Shown: one piece after another, positions 48,558 through 59,677 of the stretch | Layout of the letters: every line of letters starts with the position of its first letter | Position numbering within the stretch: the stretch's first letter is position 1 | DNA from: Pseudomonas mangiferae | GTDB lineage: Bacteria > Pseudomonadota > Gammaproteobacteria > Pseudomonadales > Pseudomonadaceae | Assembly: GCF_007109405.1 (NCBI RefSeq) | Contig: NZ_VJOY01000001.1 | Location: 530,780-594,779, forward strand | Length of the DNA: 64,000 nucleotides | Reading direction: 5' to 3' | Program-made: the position numbers and the translations under genes | Notes under the pieces: generated by a model | Seen by the model: only the letters and a program-made list of their open reading frames with translations | The model's database searches: none | What the model was told of the DNA's origin: nothing

Positions 48558-49487
48558 TTAATGCCACACACTCAACTTCTCCGGGTTACGCATCACCCAG
48601 ATGTCGCTGATGCGACCTTCCCTGACATGTGTAGAAATCACTGCGACCGTTCGGTCGGCTGCCTTGCCCACGAGCCCGGGCTCGCCATTCACCAGCACCT
48701 CTTCGATTCGAAGATCGCGCTGACGCTGGAAGGCGGAGAGAAAGAATTCGATGACTGCCTCACGGCCGCACAACGGCTCGATGGACGCGCTGACGCGCCC
48801 TCCGCCGTCGGTGACGGCACGGGCGCGCTCATCGAGGACGGCGGCCAGGTCGGCGATGTTGCCGGTGGTCCAGGCTGCCCTGAATGCAGCGTTCACATGG
48901 GCATGCTCGGCCGGCGAAGCATGCAGCGAGCGCTCCTGGCCGATGCGCTTGCGCCCGGAAGACGCCAATTGCCGGCAGGCCTGGGGTGTGCGTCCCACCA
49001 CCTCGCTGATCTCGTCGAAGGAGTACTGGAAGACATCGTGGAGGATGAAGCTGACCCGCTCCGCGGGGGTCATCTTGTCCAGCACCACCATCAAGGCCAT
49101 GGAGACCGAGTGGGCGAGCATGAGGCGATCGGCCGGGTCGCCCCCTTCGGGAATCGCCCCCAGGGAACTCTCGTATTCGTCCTGGGTGACGGGCTCGGGT
49201 AGCCACTCGCCCACATAGGTTTCCCGCCGGGTCTGGGCCGACTTCAACTTGTCGAAGCAGACGCGGGTGAGAGTCGTCCGCTGCCAGGCCATGGGGACGA
49301 GGATCTGCTCACGCTCGGCCCGGGACAGCTTGTACCAGCGCAGATAGGTCTCCTGCACCGCATCCTCGGCGTCCGAGACGGTGCCCAGGAGACGGTAGGC
49401 CAGGGATTCCAGCTTGGCGCGTTCGGAATAGACGCGAGCCAGGTCTTCCGAGGAACCGCTTCTCGCCCGTTTCGTCTCGTCGTGCAT
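48558..49487 (-). CDS. ECF41-type sigma factor with SnoaL-like C-terminal domain
   Basis: Sigma factor of 309 residues. Region 2 is LAYRLLGTVSDAEDAVQETYLRW and region 4 FILHDVFQYSFDEISEVVGRT, given in parts. The linker WLPEPV (95-100) and the C-terminal NPEKL (301-305) are hallmarks of the ECF41 group, as is the SnoaL/NTF2-like extension (about 195-305) that tunes activity in place of an anti-sigma factor. ECF41 factors usually control one or a few neighbouring genes plus, sometimes, themselves. It heads the minus-strand set PhzS-like, BVMO-PhzA/B. Ribosome site AGGAAGAGCAGG. The signal it responds to is unknown. Confidence 0.93.
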   Translation of the reverse strand: MHDETKRARSGSSEDLARVYSERAKLESLAYRLLGTVSDAEDAVQETYLRWYKLSRAEREQILVPMAWQRTTLTRVCFDKLKSAQTRRETYVGEWLPEPVTQDEYESSLGAIPEGGDPADRLMLAHSVSMALMVVLDKMTPAERVSFILHDVFQYSFDEISEVVGRTPQACRQLASSGRKRIGQERSLHASPAEHAHVNAAFRAAWTTGNIADLAAVLDERARAVTDGGGRVSASIEPLCGREAVIEFFLSAFQRQRDLRIEEVLVNGEPGLVGKAADRTVAVISTHVREGRISDIWVMRNPEKLSVWH

Positions 49488-49698
49488 CCTGCTCTTCCTT
49501 AATACGATTCCGAAGAAATAACTTGGGAGCCGGCGTCACGCTTTCCGCCTACCGTCGCCGAAGCGCCGGGCGAGCACGAAACAGCCTCGATTCGGTACCT
49601 GCAGGGCGCTGCTGCATGTATTTCCCGGATACGCGATACCAATCGCGATACCAAGGAACGTCGTGCGGCAGGCAGTTGAATCCGCCCTCGAATTGGAT

Positions 49699-49725
49699 GA
49701 CGAGGACCATAGCAAGAATGTCAGG
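49699..49725 (-). promoter_or_regulatory. Candidate ECF41 promoter facing the sigma operon
   Basis: On the minus strand: CCTGACA (49725-49719), 16 bases, CGTC (49702-49699). The published ECF41 pattern as I remember it is TGTCACA-N16-CGTC. The -10 part and spacing match exactly; the -35 part matches 4 of 7 and includes TxACA. It lies 212 bases before the sigma factor start. An element with the same pattern faces the ABM gene. Confidence 0.6.
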
Positions 49726-49791
49726 CGGGGAGCGTCGGACTACCAGAATAGGTAGTCGCCTGGGGCGGAGCGGGGTTTTCGCCGAGCGCGG

Positions 49792-49818
49792 CCTGACACT
49801 TATGTGCGCTCGATCGTC
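49792..49818 (+). promoter_or_regulatory. Candidate ECF41 promoter facing the ABM gene
   Basis: CCTGACA (49792-49798), 16 bases, CGTC (49815-49818). Both elements and the spacing are the same as in the divergent site 67 bases to the left. It lies 89 bases before the ABM gene start. The repeat of the full bipartite pattern in opposite directions supports it. Confidence 0.65.
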
Positions 49819-49906
49819 ATGTGCAAGGACTCGGCAGCGGTTGATCAACCCGGCGAGTCGCCATGCGCCCATAAGGGCTTGGCAGAACCCTCAAGGAGAG
49901 TACGTA

Positions 49907-50212
49907 ATGTCTGGATCCGAAGTTACCTTCATCAATGTCATCGACGTCGACCCGAGCAAACAGGCCGAAGTGATCAAGCTTCTGCAGGAAGGCACCGAGT
50001 CGGTCATCAGCAAGCGCCCGGGCTTCGTTTCGGTCACGCTGCTGGCGAGCAAGGACGGCAGCCGTGTCGTGAACATCGCGAAATGGAAAAGCGCCGCCGA
50101 CATCCAGGCAACCCAGGGCGATCCGGCAGCTGCGGAATTCGCCAAGCGCACCGCCGCACTCGCCAAGGCGAGCCCGGGCATCTTCGAAGTGGTCGGAGAG
50201 TACTCGGCCTGA
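49907..50212 (+). CDS. Antibiotic biosynthesis monooxygenase (ABM) domain protein
   Basis: Protein of 101 residues with the dimeric alpha-beta-barrel ABM fold. TFINVIDVDPSKQAEVIKLL, then KRPGFVSVTLLASKDGSRVVNIAKW split over the sheet. These small proteins act as cofactor-free oxygenases on aromatic polyketides or quinols, or as binding proteins. An optimal AAGGAG lies before ATG 49907. It is divergent from the ECF41 operon and has a candidate ECF41 promoter, so it is the likely main target of that sigma factor. Confidence 0.85.
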   Translation: MSGSEVTFINVIDVDPSKQAEVIKLLQEGTESVISKRPGFVSVTLLASKDGSRVVNIAKWKSAADIQATQGDPAAAEFAKRTAALAKASPGIFEVVGEYSA

Positions 50213-50536
50213 TGTCAAAGGGCGGGCCTTGCGCTCGCCCTCTCTTGCCCTTCCCCCGGGTCCAGAGCCAGTCGTATAGGCTCATACGATCGCTCCCACG
50301 ACTTCAGTGGGACGCAGTCTCTGGGGAATCTCTGAAGCGCTATCGGCAGAACGTCAAACCCCGCGCACGCCTCTTCGGGCATGGTGAAGCGCTCGGGCGG
50401 CTGAACATATGATCTGAACGGTCAAGCGGGTACCCGCAGGGATGCGGGAGGGACGTTCGAGAGCGGTCTTGTCAGAAGCAGCGGAGCTGCCGAATCACCC
50501 GGCGCCGCCCGATATCCACCAAACCGCTGAAACGAA
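50213..50536. other. Intergenic stretch between the ABM gene and tRNA-Gly
   Basis: No gene or clear regulatory site is seen. Open frames here are short and have no ribosome sites. Confidence 0.5.
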
Positions 50537-50537
50537 A

Positions 50538-50557
50538 AAAGGACCCGAAGGTCCTTT
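50538..50557 (-). terminator. Terminator of the tRNA-Gly gene
   Basis: AAAGGACC, loop CGAA, GGTCCTTT. A T run follows on the minus strand. It lies 35 bases past the tRNA 3' end. Confidence 0.85.
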
Positions 50558-50591
50558 CTTGCCGATTGCAGGCAGCGCCTGAATCGTGATT

Positions 50592-50667
<76 letters not shown>

Positions 50668-50732
50668 GTCGTGTTGACGGGCGCCATTCTATCGTTTTGA
50701 AAACGCCAGTCAACCCCTTGATTCAAAAAAGT

Positions 50733-51293
50733 TTATTTCTTCTCCGAATCGGTACTGAGGTGCGGCCAGGCGGCCATCAGGTAATGCAGCATCGACCACA
50801 GGGTCAATGCTGCGGAGACGATCAACAGGATGTAGCCGACCAGTACCCAGAACGTCATCAGCGGCGGGTTCGCCAGCAGGATCACCAGGGCCAGCATCTG
50901 CGCCGCGGTCTTCCACTTGCCGATGGAAGATACCGCCACGTGAGCCCGTGCCCCCAGCTCCGCCATCCACTCCCGCAAGGCCGACACCACGATCTCACGG
51001 CCAATGATGATCACCGCCGGCAGGGTCAGCCAAAGGTTCGCGTGCTCTTCCACCAGCAGCACCAGTGCCACCGCGACGATCAGCTTGTCCGCCACCGGGT
51101 CGAGGAAGGCGCCGAACGCCGTGCTCTGCCCCAGGCGCCGGGCGAGGTAGCCATCCAGCCAGTCGGTGGCGCAGGCCAGGGCGAAGATGGTGCTCGCGGC
51201 CCAGTAACTCCAGGGAAACGGCATATAGAACAGCAGAATGAAGACAGGGATCAGCAGGACGCGCAGGATGGTGAGCAGGTTGGGAATATTCAT
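50733..51293 (-). CDS. pgsA: CDP-diacylglycerol-glycerol-3-phosphate 3-phosphatidyltransferase
   Basis: Inner-membrane enzyme of 186 residues that makes phosphatidylglycerol phosphate, the step to phosphatidylglycerol and cardiolipin. The CDP-alcohol phosphotransferase motif D-G-x2-A-R-x8-G-x3-D-x3-D is intact: [20 protein letters not shown] followed by LDPVADK. Several membrane helices are visible. The N-terminus [18 protein letters not shown] is typical. It follows uvrC by 33 bases and precedes tRNA-Gly. Confidence 0.96.
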   Translation of the reverse strand: MNIPNLLTILRVLLIPVFILLFYMPFPWSYWAASTIFALACATDWLDGYLARRLGQSTAFGAFLDPVADKLIVAVALVLLVEEHANLWLTLPAVIIIGREIVVSALREWMAELGARAHVAVSSIGKWKTAAQMLALVILLANPPLMTFWVLVGYILLIVSAALTLWSMLHYLMAAWPHLSTDSEKK

Positions 51294-51326
51294 CTGAACG
51301 GCTGGGCTGCTAGGTGAATCGGCATT

Positions 51327-53150
51327 CTACTCGCTGTGCAGGGCCGCATAAATCGACTCCGCGAGCTTTTTGCTGATACCCGGCGCCTTGGCGATCTCTT
51401 CGGTGCTGGCACGGTTCAGCTCCTGCAGCCCGCCGAAGTGCTTGAGCAGCTCACGGCGCCGCTTCGGCCCGACCCCCGCCACCTCCTCCAGGCTGGAGGT
51501 TCGCCGCGCCTTGCCGCGACGGGCCCGATGGCCGGTGATGGCGAAGCGGTGCGCTTCGTCCCGGACCTGCTGGATCAAGTGCAGCGCCGGTGAATCCCCC
51601 GGCAGGGTGAACTCATGGGCGGCGTCGTTGAGGTACAGCGTCTCGAAACCCGGCTTGCGGGTGACGCCCTTGGCCACACCCAGCAGGATCAGGTCCGGCA
51701 CCGCCAGTTCTTTGAGCACGTCCTGGGCCATGGCCAACTGCCCCTTGCCGCCGTCCACCAGCAGCACGTCGGGCAGCTTGCCCTCCCCTTCCTTGAGCTT
51801 GCTGAAACGCCGAGTCAGCGCCTGGTGCATGGCGGCGTAGTCGTCACCCGCGGTCACGCCTTCGATGTTGTAGCGGCGGTAGTCGGACTTCAGCGGCCCC
51901 TCGGGACCGAACACCACGCAGGAAGCCACCGTCGCCTCGCCGCTGGAATGGCTGATGTCGTAGCACTCCAGGCGCTGGGGCGACTCGTCCAGGCCGAGCG
52001 CCTCCGCCAGGGCCTCGAAGCGCGATGCCAGGTGCTGGCGGTTGGCCAGGCGCGCGGCCAAGGCCTGCTCGGCATTGGTCACCGCCAGCTGCTGCCAGCG
52101 TGCCCGCGTGCCTCGTACCCGGTAGCCGATGGCCAGTTCGCGGCCGCGGGTCTCGCCGATGGCTTCCAATAGGGTGCCGAAATCCTCGTGCTGGGTGTTC
52201 ACGATGAGTTCGCTGGGAAGGTCGCGTTCCTGGTTGCCCAGGTAGTACTGGGACAGGAAGGCCAGCAGCACCTCGCTGGCGTCTTCCTCGATCGCCACCT
52301 GGGGAAAGAAGTTCTTGCTGCCCAGCACCCGGCCGCCGCGCACGCTGATCAGATGCACGCACGCACCACCCGGGTTGACCAGGGCGGCGATCACGTCGAT
52401 ATCGCCTGTCCCGCCTTCCATGCTTTGCTGTTCCTGGACCCGCCGCAGCAGCGATACCTGATCCCGCAGCTCAGCGGCCCGCTCGAAGTCCAGGTTCATG
52501 GCGGCCTTTTCCATGGCTGCCGACAGTTCCTCGTTGAGGGCGCGGCTGCGGCCTTCCAGGAACATCACCGAGTGGCGCACGTCTTCGGCGTACTCGGCCG
52601 GCTCCACCAGGCCAACACAGGGCGCCTTGCAGCGCTTGATCTGGTATTGAAGGCACGGGCGGGTGCGATTACGGAAATAACTGTCTTCGCACTGGCGGAC
52701 CAGGAACGCCTTCTGCAGCAGGTTCAGGCTCTCGCGAATGGCGCCGGCGCTGGGATAGGGGCCGAAGTAGCGCCCCTTGCCCTTCTTCGACCCCCGGTGG
52801 ATGCCGAGGCGTGGGTAGTCGCCCGCGGAAAGGTAGGCATACGGGTAGGATTTATCGTCCCGCAGCAGGATGTTGTACGGCGGCCGCCACTCCTTGATCA
52901 GCGTCTGCTCCAGCAGCAGCGCCTCGGTCTCACTGCTGGTGACGGTGGTCTCCACCTGGGCGATCTTCGCCACCAGGGCAGCGGTCTTCGGCGCGAGCCC
53001 GCTCTTGCGGAAGTAACTGGACAGGCGGTTCTTCAGATTCCGCGCCTTGCCCACGTAGAGCAACTTGCCCTGCTCGTCGAACATCCGGTAGACACCGGGG
53101 CGAACACTGCAGGCGGCGAGCATCGCGCCGGAATCGAATGCAACGGACAT
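51327..53150 (-). CDS. uvrC: Excinuclease ABC subunit C
   Basis: UvrC of 607 residues makes both incisions in nucleotide excision repair. The GIY-YIG nuclease domain is N-terminal ([20 protein letters not shown]), then the UVR motif that binds UvrB ([20 protein letters not shown]), the RNase H-like second nuclease ([15 protein letters not shown]) and C-terminal helix-hairpin-helix repeats ([20 protein letters not shown]). Length is normal. It starts four bases after the gacA stop; the gacA-uvrC pair is conserved across gammaproteobacteria. Confidence 0.97.
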   Translation of the reverse strand: MSVAFDSGAMLAACSVRPGVYRMFDEQGKLLYVGKARNLKNRLSSYFRKSGLAPKTAALVAKIAQVETTVTSSETEALLLEQTLIKEWRPPYNILLRDDKSYPYAYLSAGDYPRLGIHRGSKKGKGRYFGPYPSAGAIRESLNLLQKAFLVRQCEDSYFRNRTRPCLQYQIKRCKAPCVGLVEPAEYAEDVRHSVMFLEGRSRALNEELSAAMEKAAMNLDFERAAELRDQVSLLRRVQEQQSMEGGTGDIDVIAALVNPGGACVHLISVRGGRVLGSKNFFPQVAIEEDASEVLLAFLSQYYLGNQERDLPSELIVNTQHEDFGTLLEAIGETRGRELAIGYRVRGTRARWQQLAVTNAEQALAARLANRQHLASRFEALAEALGLDESPQRLECYDISHSSGEATVASCVVFGPEGPLKSDYRRYNIEGVTAGDDYAAMHQALTRRFSKLKEGEGKLPDVLLVDGGKGQLAMAQDVLKELAVPDLILLGVAKGVTRKPGFETLYLNDAAHEFTLPGDSPALHLIQQVRDEAHRFAITGHRARRGKARRTSSLEEVAGVGPKRRRELLKHFGGLQELNRASTEEIAKAPGISKKLAESIYAALHSE

Positions 53151-53154
53151 CGTT

Positions 53155-53799
53155 TCAGTTGACAGCGTCGACCATCCCGTGGCGAACCGCCAGCAGTGCC
53201 AGCTCGACGTCGCTGGTGATGGAGAGTTTTTCGAAGATCCGATAGCGGTAGGTATTCACCGTCTTCGGCGACAGGCATAGCTTGTCGGAAATGGCCTGGA
53301 CCTTCTGGCAGTTGGCGATCATCAGGGCGATCTGGATCTCGCGTTCGGACAGCAGGTCGAAGGGCGAACCGCTGTTCTGGGGCTGGAATGACTTCAATGC
53401 CAATTGCTGGGCGATCTGCGGGCTGATGTAGCGCTGCCCGGCGAAGACCTGACGGATGGCCTGGACCATCTCTTCCAGCGCTGCGCCCTTGGTCAGGTAA
53501 CCCGCCGCACCGGCCTGCAGCAGGCGGGTGGGGAACGGGTCTTCCTCGCACACGGTGACCGCGATGATCTTCAGGTCGGGATTGCTGCGGAGGAGTTTGC
53601 GGGTCGCCTCGAGGCCACCGATGCCCGGCATCTTGACGTCCATCAGGATGACATCGGGCTTGAGTTCCCGGGCTTTCTTCAGGGCCTCTTCGCCTGACTC
53701 TGCCTGTCCTATGACTTGCAGGCCATCGATATCGGCCAACATGCGCGTGATGCCTGTACGTACCAGATCGTGGTCGTCGACCACCAGGACCTTAATCAA
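53155..53799 (-). CDS. gacA: Response regulator GacA
   Basis: Response regulator of 214 residues that, with the sensor GacS, switches on small RNAs (RsmY/RsmZ) and so secondary metabolism and biofilm genes. The receiver has VDDHD acidic residues, the phosphorylated Asp in [10 protein letters not shown] (Asp54) and the Lys in YLTKGA. The LuxR-type HTH is [20 protein letters not shown] with [19 protein letters not shown]. The start is taken as TTG 53799, because GAGGTG lies seven bases upstream and Pseudomonas gacA commonly uses a rare start. The longer reading from ATG 53823 has no support. Confidence 0.96.
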   Translation of the reverse strand: MIKVLVVDDHDLVRTGITRMLADIDGLQVIGQAESGEEALKKARELKPDVILMDVKMPGIGGLEATRKLLRSNPDLKIIAVTVCEEDPFPTRLLQAGAAGYLTKGAALEEMVQAIRQVFAGQRYISPQIAQQLALKSFQPQNSGSPFDLLSEREIQIALMIANCQKVQAISDKLCLSPKTVNTYRYRIFEKLSITSDVELALLAVRHGMVDAVN

Positions 53800-54352
53800 G
53801 CGACACCTCACTGTGCATCGCATGCCGCACGATGCGGCAGTTCAAGAAAACCGGTCCATGGAAACCGGCCGGACTGCCCAGGGAACGCGGGTTGCATCGC
53901 GGGAAGTCGTGGTTCGGAATCGTTCAGAAGGCTTGGGGACCACAGCGCACCGGAAGGCCGGTTGCCTCGTGTCGCTCCAACGCTCCATGCGCCTTCTTTG
54001 TCCGGGCATCTTACAGCCTAAGCTTGTCAGACAACACCCCAACCGGTCCGGCGCAGGGGGCCCGGCGACACTCGCCAGCCAACCTCGCCGCCCTTCCGAC
54101 CGGCCCGAAAATATGCTCCCGCCTGGCCTTTATCACGACCGGAAAACGACCAAATACCTGGCCGCCGGTCCTTTTCGAACGAAACCCTGGCATCCATCAC
54201 AAAACGGACTGGCGATATAGGATATGCAACGGATTGCCCCATGGCAGTGCGCCATTGAAGCGCCACCCTGGTGGCCTTCGCACCGGCGACCGATGGCGCT
54301 ACGGTGTGGAACGCCCAGGCACAGGGACACGCTCAGCAGAAGGAATGAAGGG
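53800..54352. other. Long intergenic region between gacA and mvfR
   Basis: About 550 bases with no gene I can support; short ORFs lack ribosome sites. It should hold the promoters of both divergent genes. A TATAGGATATGC stretch near 54215 could be an mvfR -10 region. I could not find a clear LasR-type box by eye. Confidence 0.5.
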
Positions 54353-55297
54353 ATGCCCATACACAACCTCAACCACGTCAACATGTTCCTCCAGGTGATC
54401 GCGTCCGGCTCGATTTCCTCGGCGGCTCGCATCCTGCGCAAGTCTCACACCGCGGTGAGCTCCGCCGTGAGCAACCTGGAAATCGACCTCTGTGTGTCAC
54501 TGGTGCGGCGCGACGGCTACAAGGTGGAGCCCACCGAGCAGGCGCTGCGGCTGATCCCCTACATGCAGAGCCTGCTGAACTACCAGCAGCTGATCGGCGA
54601 CATCGCCTTCAACCTCAACAAGGGGCCCCGCAACCTGCGGGTGCTGCTGGACGCCGCCATCCCCTCCTCCTTCTGCGAAACAGTGAGCGACCTGCTGCTG
54701 GACGAGTTCAACGTGGTTAGCCTGATGCGGTCTTCCCCGGCCGACAGCCTCTCCGCCATCAAGCAGGACAAGTCGGAGATCGACATCGCCATCACCATCG
54801 ACGAGGAGCTGAAGATCGCCCGCTTCAACCAGTGCGTGCTGGGCTACATCAAGGCGTTCATCGTCGCCCATCCGGAGCACCCGCTGTGCGATACCACCCT
54901 CAGCAGCGTCGCCAGCCTCTGCAGCTACCGGCAGATCAGCCTGGGCAGTCGCTGCGGTGTCCATTCGAACCTGCTCCGGCCGGTGAGCGACAAGGTCTGC
55001 TACGTGGAGAACTTCGAGGACATGCTGCACTTGGTGGAGGCCGGGGTCGGCTGGGGCATCGTGCCCCATTACTTCGTCGAGGACCGGCTGCGGGCGGGCC
55101 GCCTGGCGGTGTTGAGCGACTTCTACGAACCCGGTGGCATCGACACCAAGATTTACTGCTACTACAACACCGCCCTGGAGTCGGAACGCACGTTCCTCGA
55201 CTTCCTGGAGAGCGCCCGCCGTCGCCTGCGGGACATCGAGGGTCCGCGCCTGGAACCGCACCACCAGCCCGCACCCGACGTGCGCGTCGAAGCCTGA
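54353..55297 (+). CDS. mvfR: Quinolone-responsive LysR regulator MvfR (PqsR)
   Basis: LysR regulator of 314 residues that binds alkylquinolones (PQS, HHQ) and activates pqsABCDE-phnAB. The N-terminus MPIHNLNHVNMFLQVIASGS and the HTH (ISSAARILRKSHTAVSSAV) look identical to P. aeruginosa MvfR as I remember it. The ligand-binding domain is also close (LGYIKAFIVAHPEHPLC, VEAGVGWGIVPHYFVE). The end is shorter than the P. aeruginosa protein (332 residues) and differs after about residue 290. ATG 54353 follows AAGGA at eight bases. It converges on phnB, the arrangement found in P. aeruginosa. Confidence 0.96.
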   Translation: MPIHNLNHVNMFLQVIASGSISSAARILRKSHTAVSSAVSNLEIDLCVSLVRRDGYKVEPTEQALRLIPYMQSLLNYQQLIGDIAFNLNKGPRNLRVLLDAAIPSSFCETVSDLLLDEFNVVSLMRSSPADSLSAIKQDKSEIDIAITIDEELKIARFNQCVLGYIKAFIVAHPEHPLCDTTLSSVASLCSYRQISLGSRCGVHSNLLRPVSDKVCYVENFEDMLHLVEAGVGWGIVPHYFVEDRLRAGRLAVLSDFYEPGGIDTKIYCYYNTALESERTFLDFLESARRRLRDIEGPRLEPHHQPAPDVRVEA

Positions 55298-55308
55298 GCG
55301 AACGACCC

Positions 55309-55326
55309 GTCCATCGCCGGATGGAC
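55309..55326. terminator. Hairpin between convergent mvfR and phnB
   Basis: GTCCATC, loop GCCG, GATGGAC, 11 bases after the mvfR stop. No T run, so it is only a possible terminator. Confidence 0.4.
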
Positions 55327-55411
55327 TCCAGAAAAATTCGGGAAACGCACCCAGGCCCCGTACGAGCCCGAGCCACGTCACTTCGCCAGGTGACGAATGC
55401 ACCTCGGCATT

Positions 55412-56011
55412 TCAGGCGCTGCGGCGGTCGCGAACGGGCGGTGCGACGCACCAGTGCAGCGCGTTCTCCAGCAAGCGCTGGCCCTGGGTGGTGAGCACCG
55501 ACTCGGGGTGGAACTGCAGCCCCAGCTGCCGCTGAAGGGAATCGGCCATGGCCATGATCTCGCCGTCCGACTCCGCCAGCGTCTCGAAGCCGGGCGGCAG
55601 CGTGGAAACCACCAGGGAGTGATATCGGGCCACCCGCAGGTCGTCCAGGCCAGCGAACAGCCCATGCTGGCGATCGAAGCTCAGCCGGGAGCTCTTGCCA
55701 TGTACCGGTTGGCGCGCCGGTCCCACCTGCCCGCCTGCCGCGATGGCCAGTGCCTGGTGACCGAGGCAGACCCCGATCACCGGTAGCCGGCCCCGCGCCC
55801 AGTTCAGCAGCGGCAGCAGGCATCCCGCCCGCTGGGGATGCCCCGGCCCCGGGGATACCAGCAACAGGTCGCTGTCCTGCTCCAACCGGTCCTGCAGCGT
55901 TAGCAGCGGCGTGTCATTGCGCATCACCGTCACCGCGACGTCCAGCAGGCGAAGCTGCTCGACCAGGTTGTAGGTGAACGAATCGAAGTTATCCAGCAGT
56001 GTGATGCGCAT
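55412..56011 (-). CDS. phnB: Anthranilate synthase amidotransferase subunit PhnB
   Basis: Glutamine amidotransferase subunit of 199 residues that supplies ammonia to PhnA for anthranilate. The N-terminus ITLLDNFDSFTYNLVEQL is that of TrpG/PabA proteins. The nucleophile is in GVCLGHQALA, and the catalytic His-Glu in LQFHPESVLT. ATG 56011 lies inside the phnA end (23-base overlap), so translation is coupled. It is the last gene of the pqs operon and converges with mvfR. Assignment to phnB rather than trpG rests on operon position. Confidence 0.94.
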   Translation of the reverse strand: MRITLLDNFDSFTYNLVEQLRLLDVAVTVMRNDTPLLTLQDRLEQDSDLLLVSPGPGHPQRAGCLLPLLNWARGRLPVIGVCLGHQALAIAAGGQVGPARQPVHGKSSRLSFDRQHGLFAGLDDLRVARYHSLVVSTLPPGFETLAESDGEIMAMADSLQRQLGLQFHPESVLTTQGQRLLENALHWCVAPPVRDRRSA

Positions 56012-57557
56012 CGCGGCCTCCCGTTTCGCCATCGGCGGCGGTCAGTGCCGTGAGCACCGCCAGCGCTTTGTTGCGGGTTTCCTCGGCTTCGAGCCGGGGG
56101 TCCGAATCCAGCACCACGCCAGCGCCCGCTCGCACCCGGGCGATGCCGTCGCGCACTTCCGCGGCGCGGATGACGATGCTGGTGTCGAGGTTGCCGGCGC
56201 TGTCCAGCAGGCCGATGGCGCCCCCGTAGCTGCCGCGATAGCCGCCCTCGTACTGCCGCAGCAATTGCATGGCGCGGACCTTCGGGGCGCCCACCAGGGT
56301 GCCCATGTTCAGGCAGGCGCGGTAGGCGTGCAGCGCATCCAGGTCCGGATGCAACTCACCGGTCACCCGCGACACCAGGTGCATCACGTGGCTGTAGCGG
56401 TCCACCTTGAGCATATCCTTCACCTGCCGGGTGCCGCTGCGGCACACCCGGGCCAGGTCATTGCGCGCCAGGTCCACCAGCATCATGTGCTCGGCGATCT
56501 CCTTGGGGTCCAGACGCAGTTCCGCTTCCAGCCGGTTGTCCAGTTCCGGGTCGATCTCGCCGTCCGCACCCCGCCCTCGCGGGCGAGTGCCGGCGATGGG
56601 ATACAGCTCCAGCTCGCGGGTGGCGGCGGTGTATTTCAGGGCCGACTCCGGTGACGCGCCGAACAGGCAGAACTCGCCGGCGTCCAGGAAGAAACGGTAG
56701 GGGCTGGGGTTGCGCAGGCACAGCTGGCGATAGGCCTTCCAGGCATCGCGGCAGGGCGCGCTGAAACTGCGGGAAGGCACGATCTGGAACACGTCGCCGG
56801 CCACCACGTGGCGCTTGAGGGCGTCCACCTGGGCGGCGAAGCACTCGTCGTCCTGATCCACCTGGAAGATCGCCGAGCGCCGCGCGGCCAGCGTCGGGCT
56901 CGGCGACTCCGGCGCGGCCGCGGCCTCTCCCGCCAGGTCACGCAGATGCGCCGCCAGGGAGTCGCGTGCCACTGGGTCATGGACGAACGCCTGCAGGCGG
57001 GAGCGCCGCTGCACGTGGTCGATGTCCAGCAGGCACTCCGGCAGCAGGAACAAGTAGTCCGGGCAGGGCCGTGCCTCGTTGGCCGGTGCCTGCAACGGCT
57101 CGAACTGCTCGGCCAGGTCGAAGGCGAACAGGCCGCCGAGGGGAATGTCGCCCTGCGCCGGCCGCGCCGCCGCCAGCACCGCCCGCAACGCATCCAGGCA
57201 GGACAGCTGGCGCAGGCGCCGCCACTCGTCCGCCTCGGTCGCCTGGTCGGGGAAGCGCCAGCGCCAGACATCGCCGTCCCGCTCCGCGACCACGCCCTGC
57301 GGGCAATGGTGGGCGAGGCGTTCCAGCAGGGCACGGCCGTTGGCGCTCAGGGCCCGCAACGTCACGTCGTGGCCCCGGCACTCCACCCGCAGGCTGCTGG
57401 AGAGGATCGCCAGGGTGCGTCGCGGTGCCTTGCTGTCCACGTCGTAGCAGTCGAACAGCATCCGGTTGGCCGTGCCGTCCCGCCAGAGGCCCAGCGCAGC
57501 CGGGTTCAGCGGGCGATAGGGAAGGTCTTCTTCCAGTAGCTGGGTCGGCGCGCTCAT
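55989..57557 (-). CDS. phnA: Anthranilate synthase component I PhnA
   Basis: Chorismate-using enzyme of 522 residues that makes anthranilate, the quinolone precursor. The C-terminal chorismate-binding domain carries QIVPSRSFSAP, PIAGTRPRGRG, DLARNDLARVC, and RAGAGVVLDSDP. The N-terminal half is the TrpE-type domain. Together with phnB it gives the pqs operon its own anthranilate supply, as in P. aeruginosa. Its ATG overlaps the stop of a possible 36-codon upstream ORF. Confidence 0.95.
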   Translation of the reverse strand: MSAPTQLLEEDLPYRPLNPAALGLWRDGTANRMLFDCYDVDSKAPRRTLAILSSSLRVECRGHDVTLRALSANGRALLERLAHHCPQGVVAERDGDVWRWRFPDQATEADEWRRLRQLSCLDALRAVLAAARPAQGDIPLGGLFAFDLAEQFEPLQAPANEARPCPDYLFLLPECLLDIDHVQRRSRLQAFVHDPVARDSLAAHLRDLAGEAAAAPESPSPTLAARRSAIFQVDQDDECFAAQVDALKRHVVAGDVFQIVPSRSFSAPCRDAWKAYRQLCLRNPSPYRFFLDAGEFCLFGASPESALKYTAATRELELYPIAGTRPRGRGADGEIDPELDNRLEAELRLDPKEIAEHMMLVDLARNDLARVCRSGTRQVKDMLKVDRYSHVMHLVSRVTGELHPDLDALHAYRACLNMGTLVGAPKVRAMQLLRQYEGGYRGSYGGAIGLLDSAGNLDTSIVIRAAEVRDGIARVRAGAGVVLDSDPRLEAEETRNKALAVLTALTAADGETGGRDAHHTAG

Positions 57558-57664
57558 GACGGGCTCCCCGAGACGAGCGGCATGGTGCGCGGGCGGCCGG
57601 GCGGCTCGGCCTGCGTTGGATACGGGTAAGCCTCGTTCTCGAGGCATCGAAGAACCACGATCAT
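57554..57664 (-). CDS. Possible 36-residue leader ORF before phnA
   Basis: A short ORF in the 169-base gap between pqsE and phnA. It starts at ATG 57664, with GGGAG eight bases upstream, and reads MIVVLRCLENEAYPYPTQAE and on to ...SGSPS. Its TGA overlaps the phnA ATG (ATGA), which would couple the two. It has no Trp codons, so it is not a classical trp-type attenuator. The frame could be chance in GC-rich DNA. Confidence 0.35.
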   Translation of the reverse strand: MIVVLRCLENEAYPYPTQAEPPGRPRTMPLVSGSPS

Positions 57665-57698
57665 CGTTCCATCTCCCTGTCGATCGTCAATCCATGAA

Positions 57699-57718
57699 CC
57701 CGGACAGGCCCGTCCGGG
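57699..57718 (-). repeat. Hairpin after pqsE
   Basis: CCCGGAC and GTCCGGG pair across a six-base loop nine bases after the pqsE stop. No T run follows on the minus strand. It may modulate read-through to phnAB or protect the pqsE message end. Confidence 0.4.
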
Positions 57719-57726
57719 CCGTTCGG

Positions 57727-59639
<1,913 letters not shown>

Positions 59640-59677
59640 GGCGTGTCTCCTCGTGGGTCGAAAATGAGCGGCGCGGG

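Noticed and set aside
49549..49872. A 107-codon minus-strand ORF between the ABM and sigma genes
   Set aside because: It overlaps both candidate promoters, has no ribosome site and an Arg-rich composition typical of chance frames.
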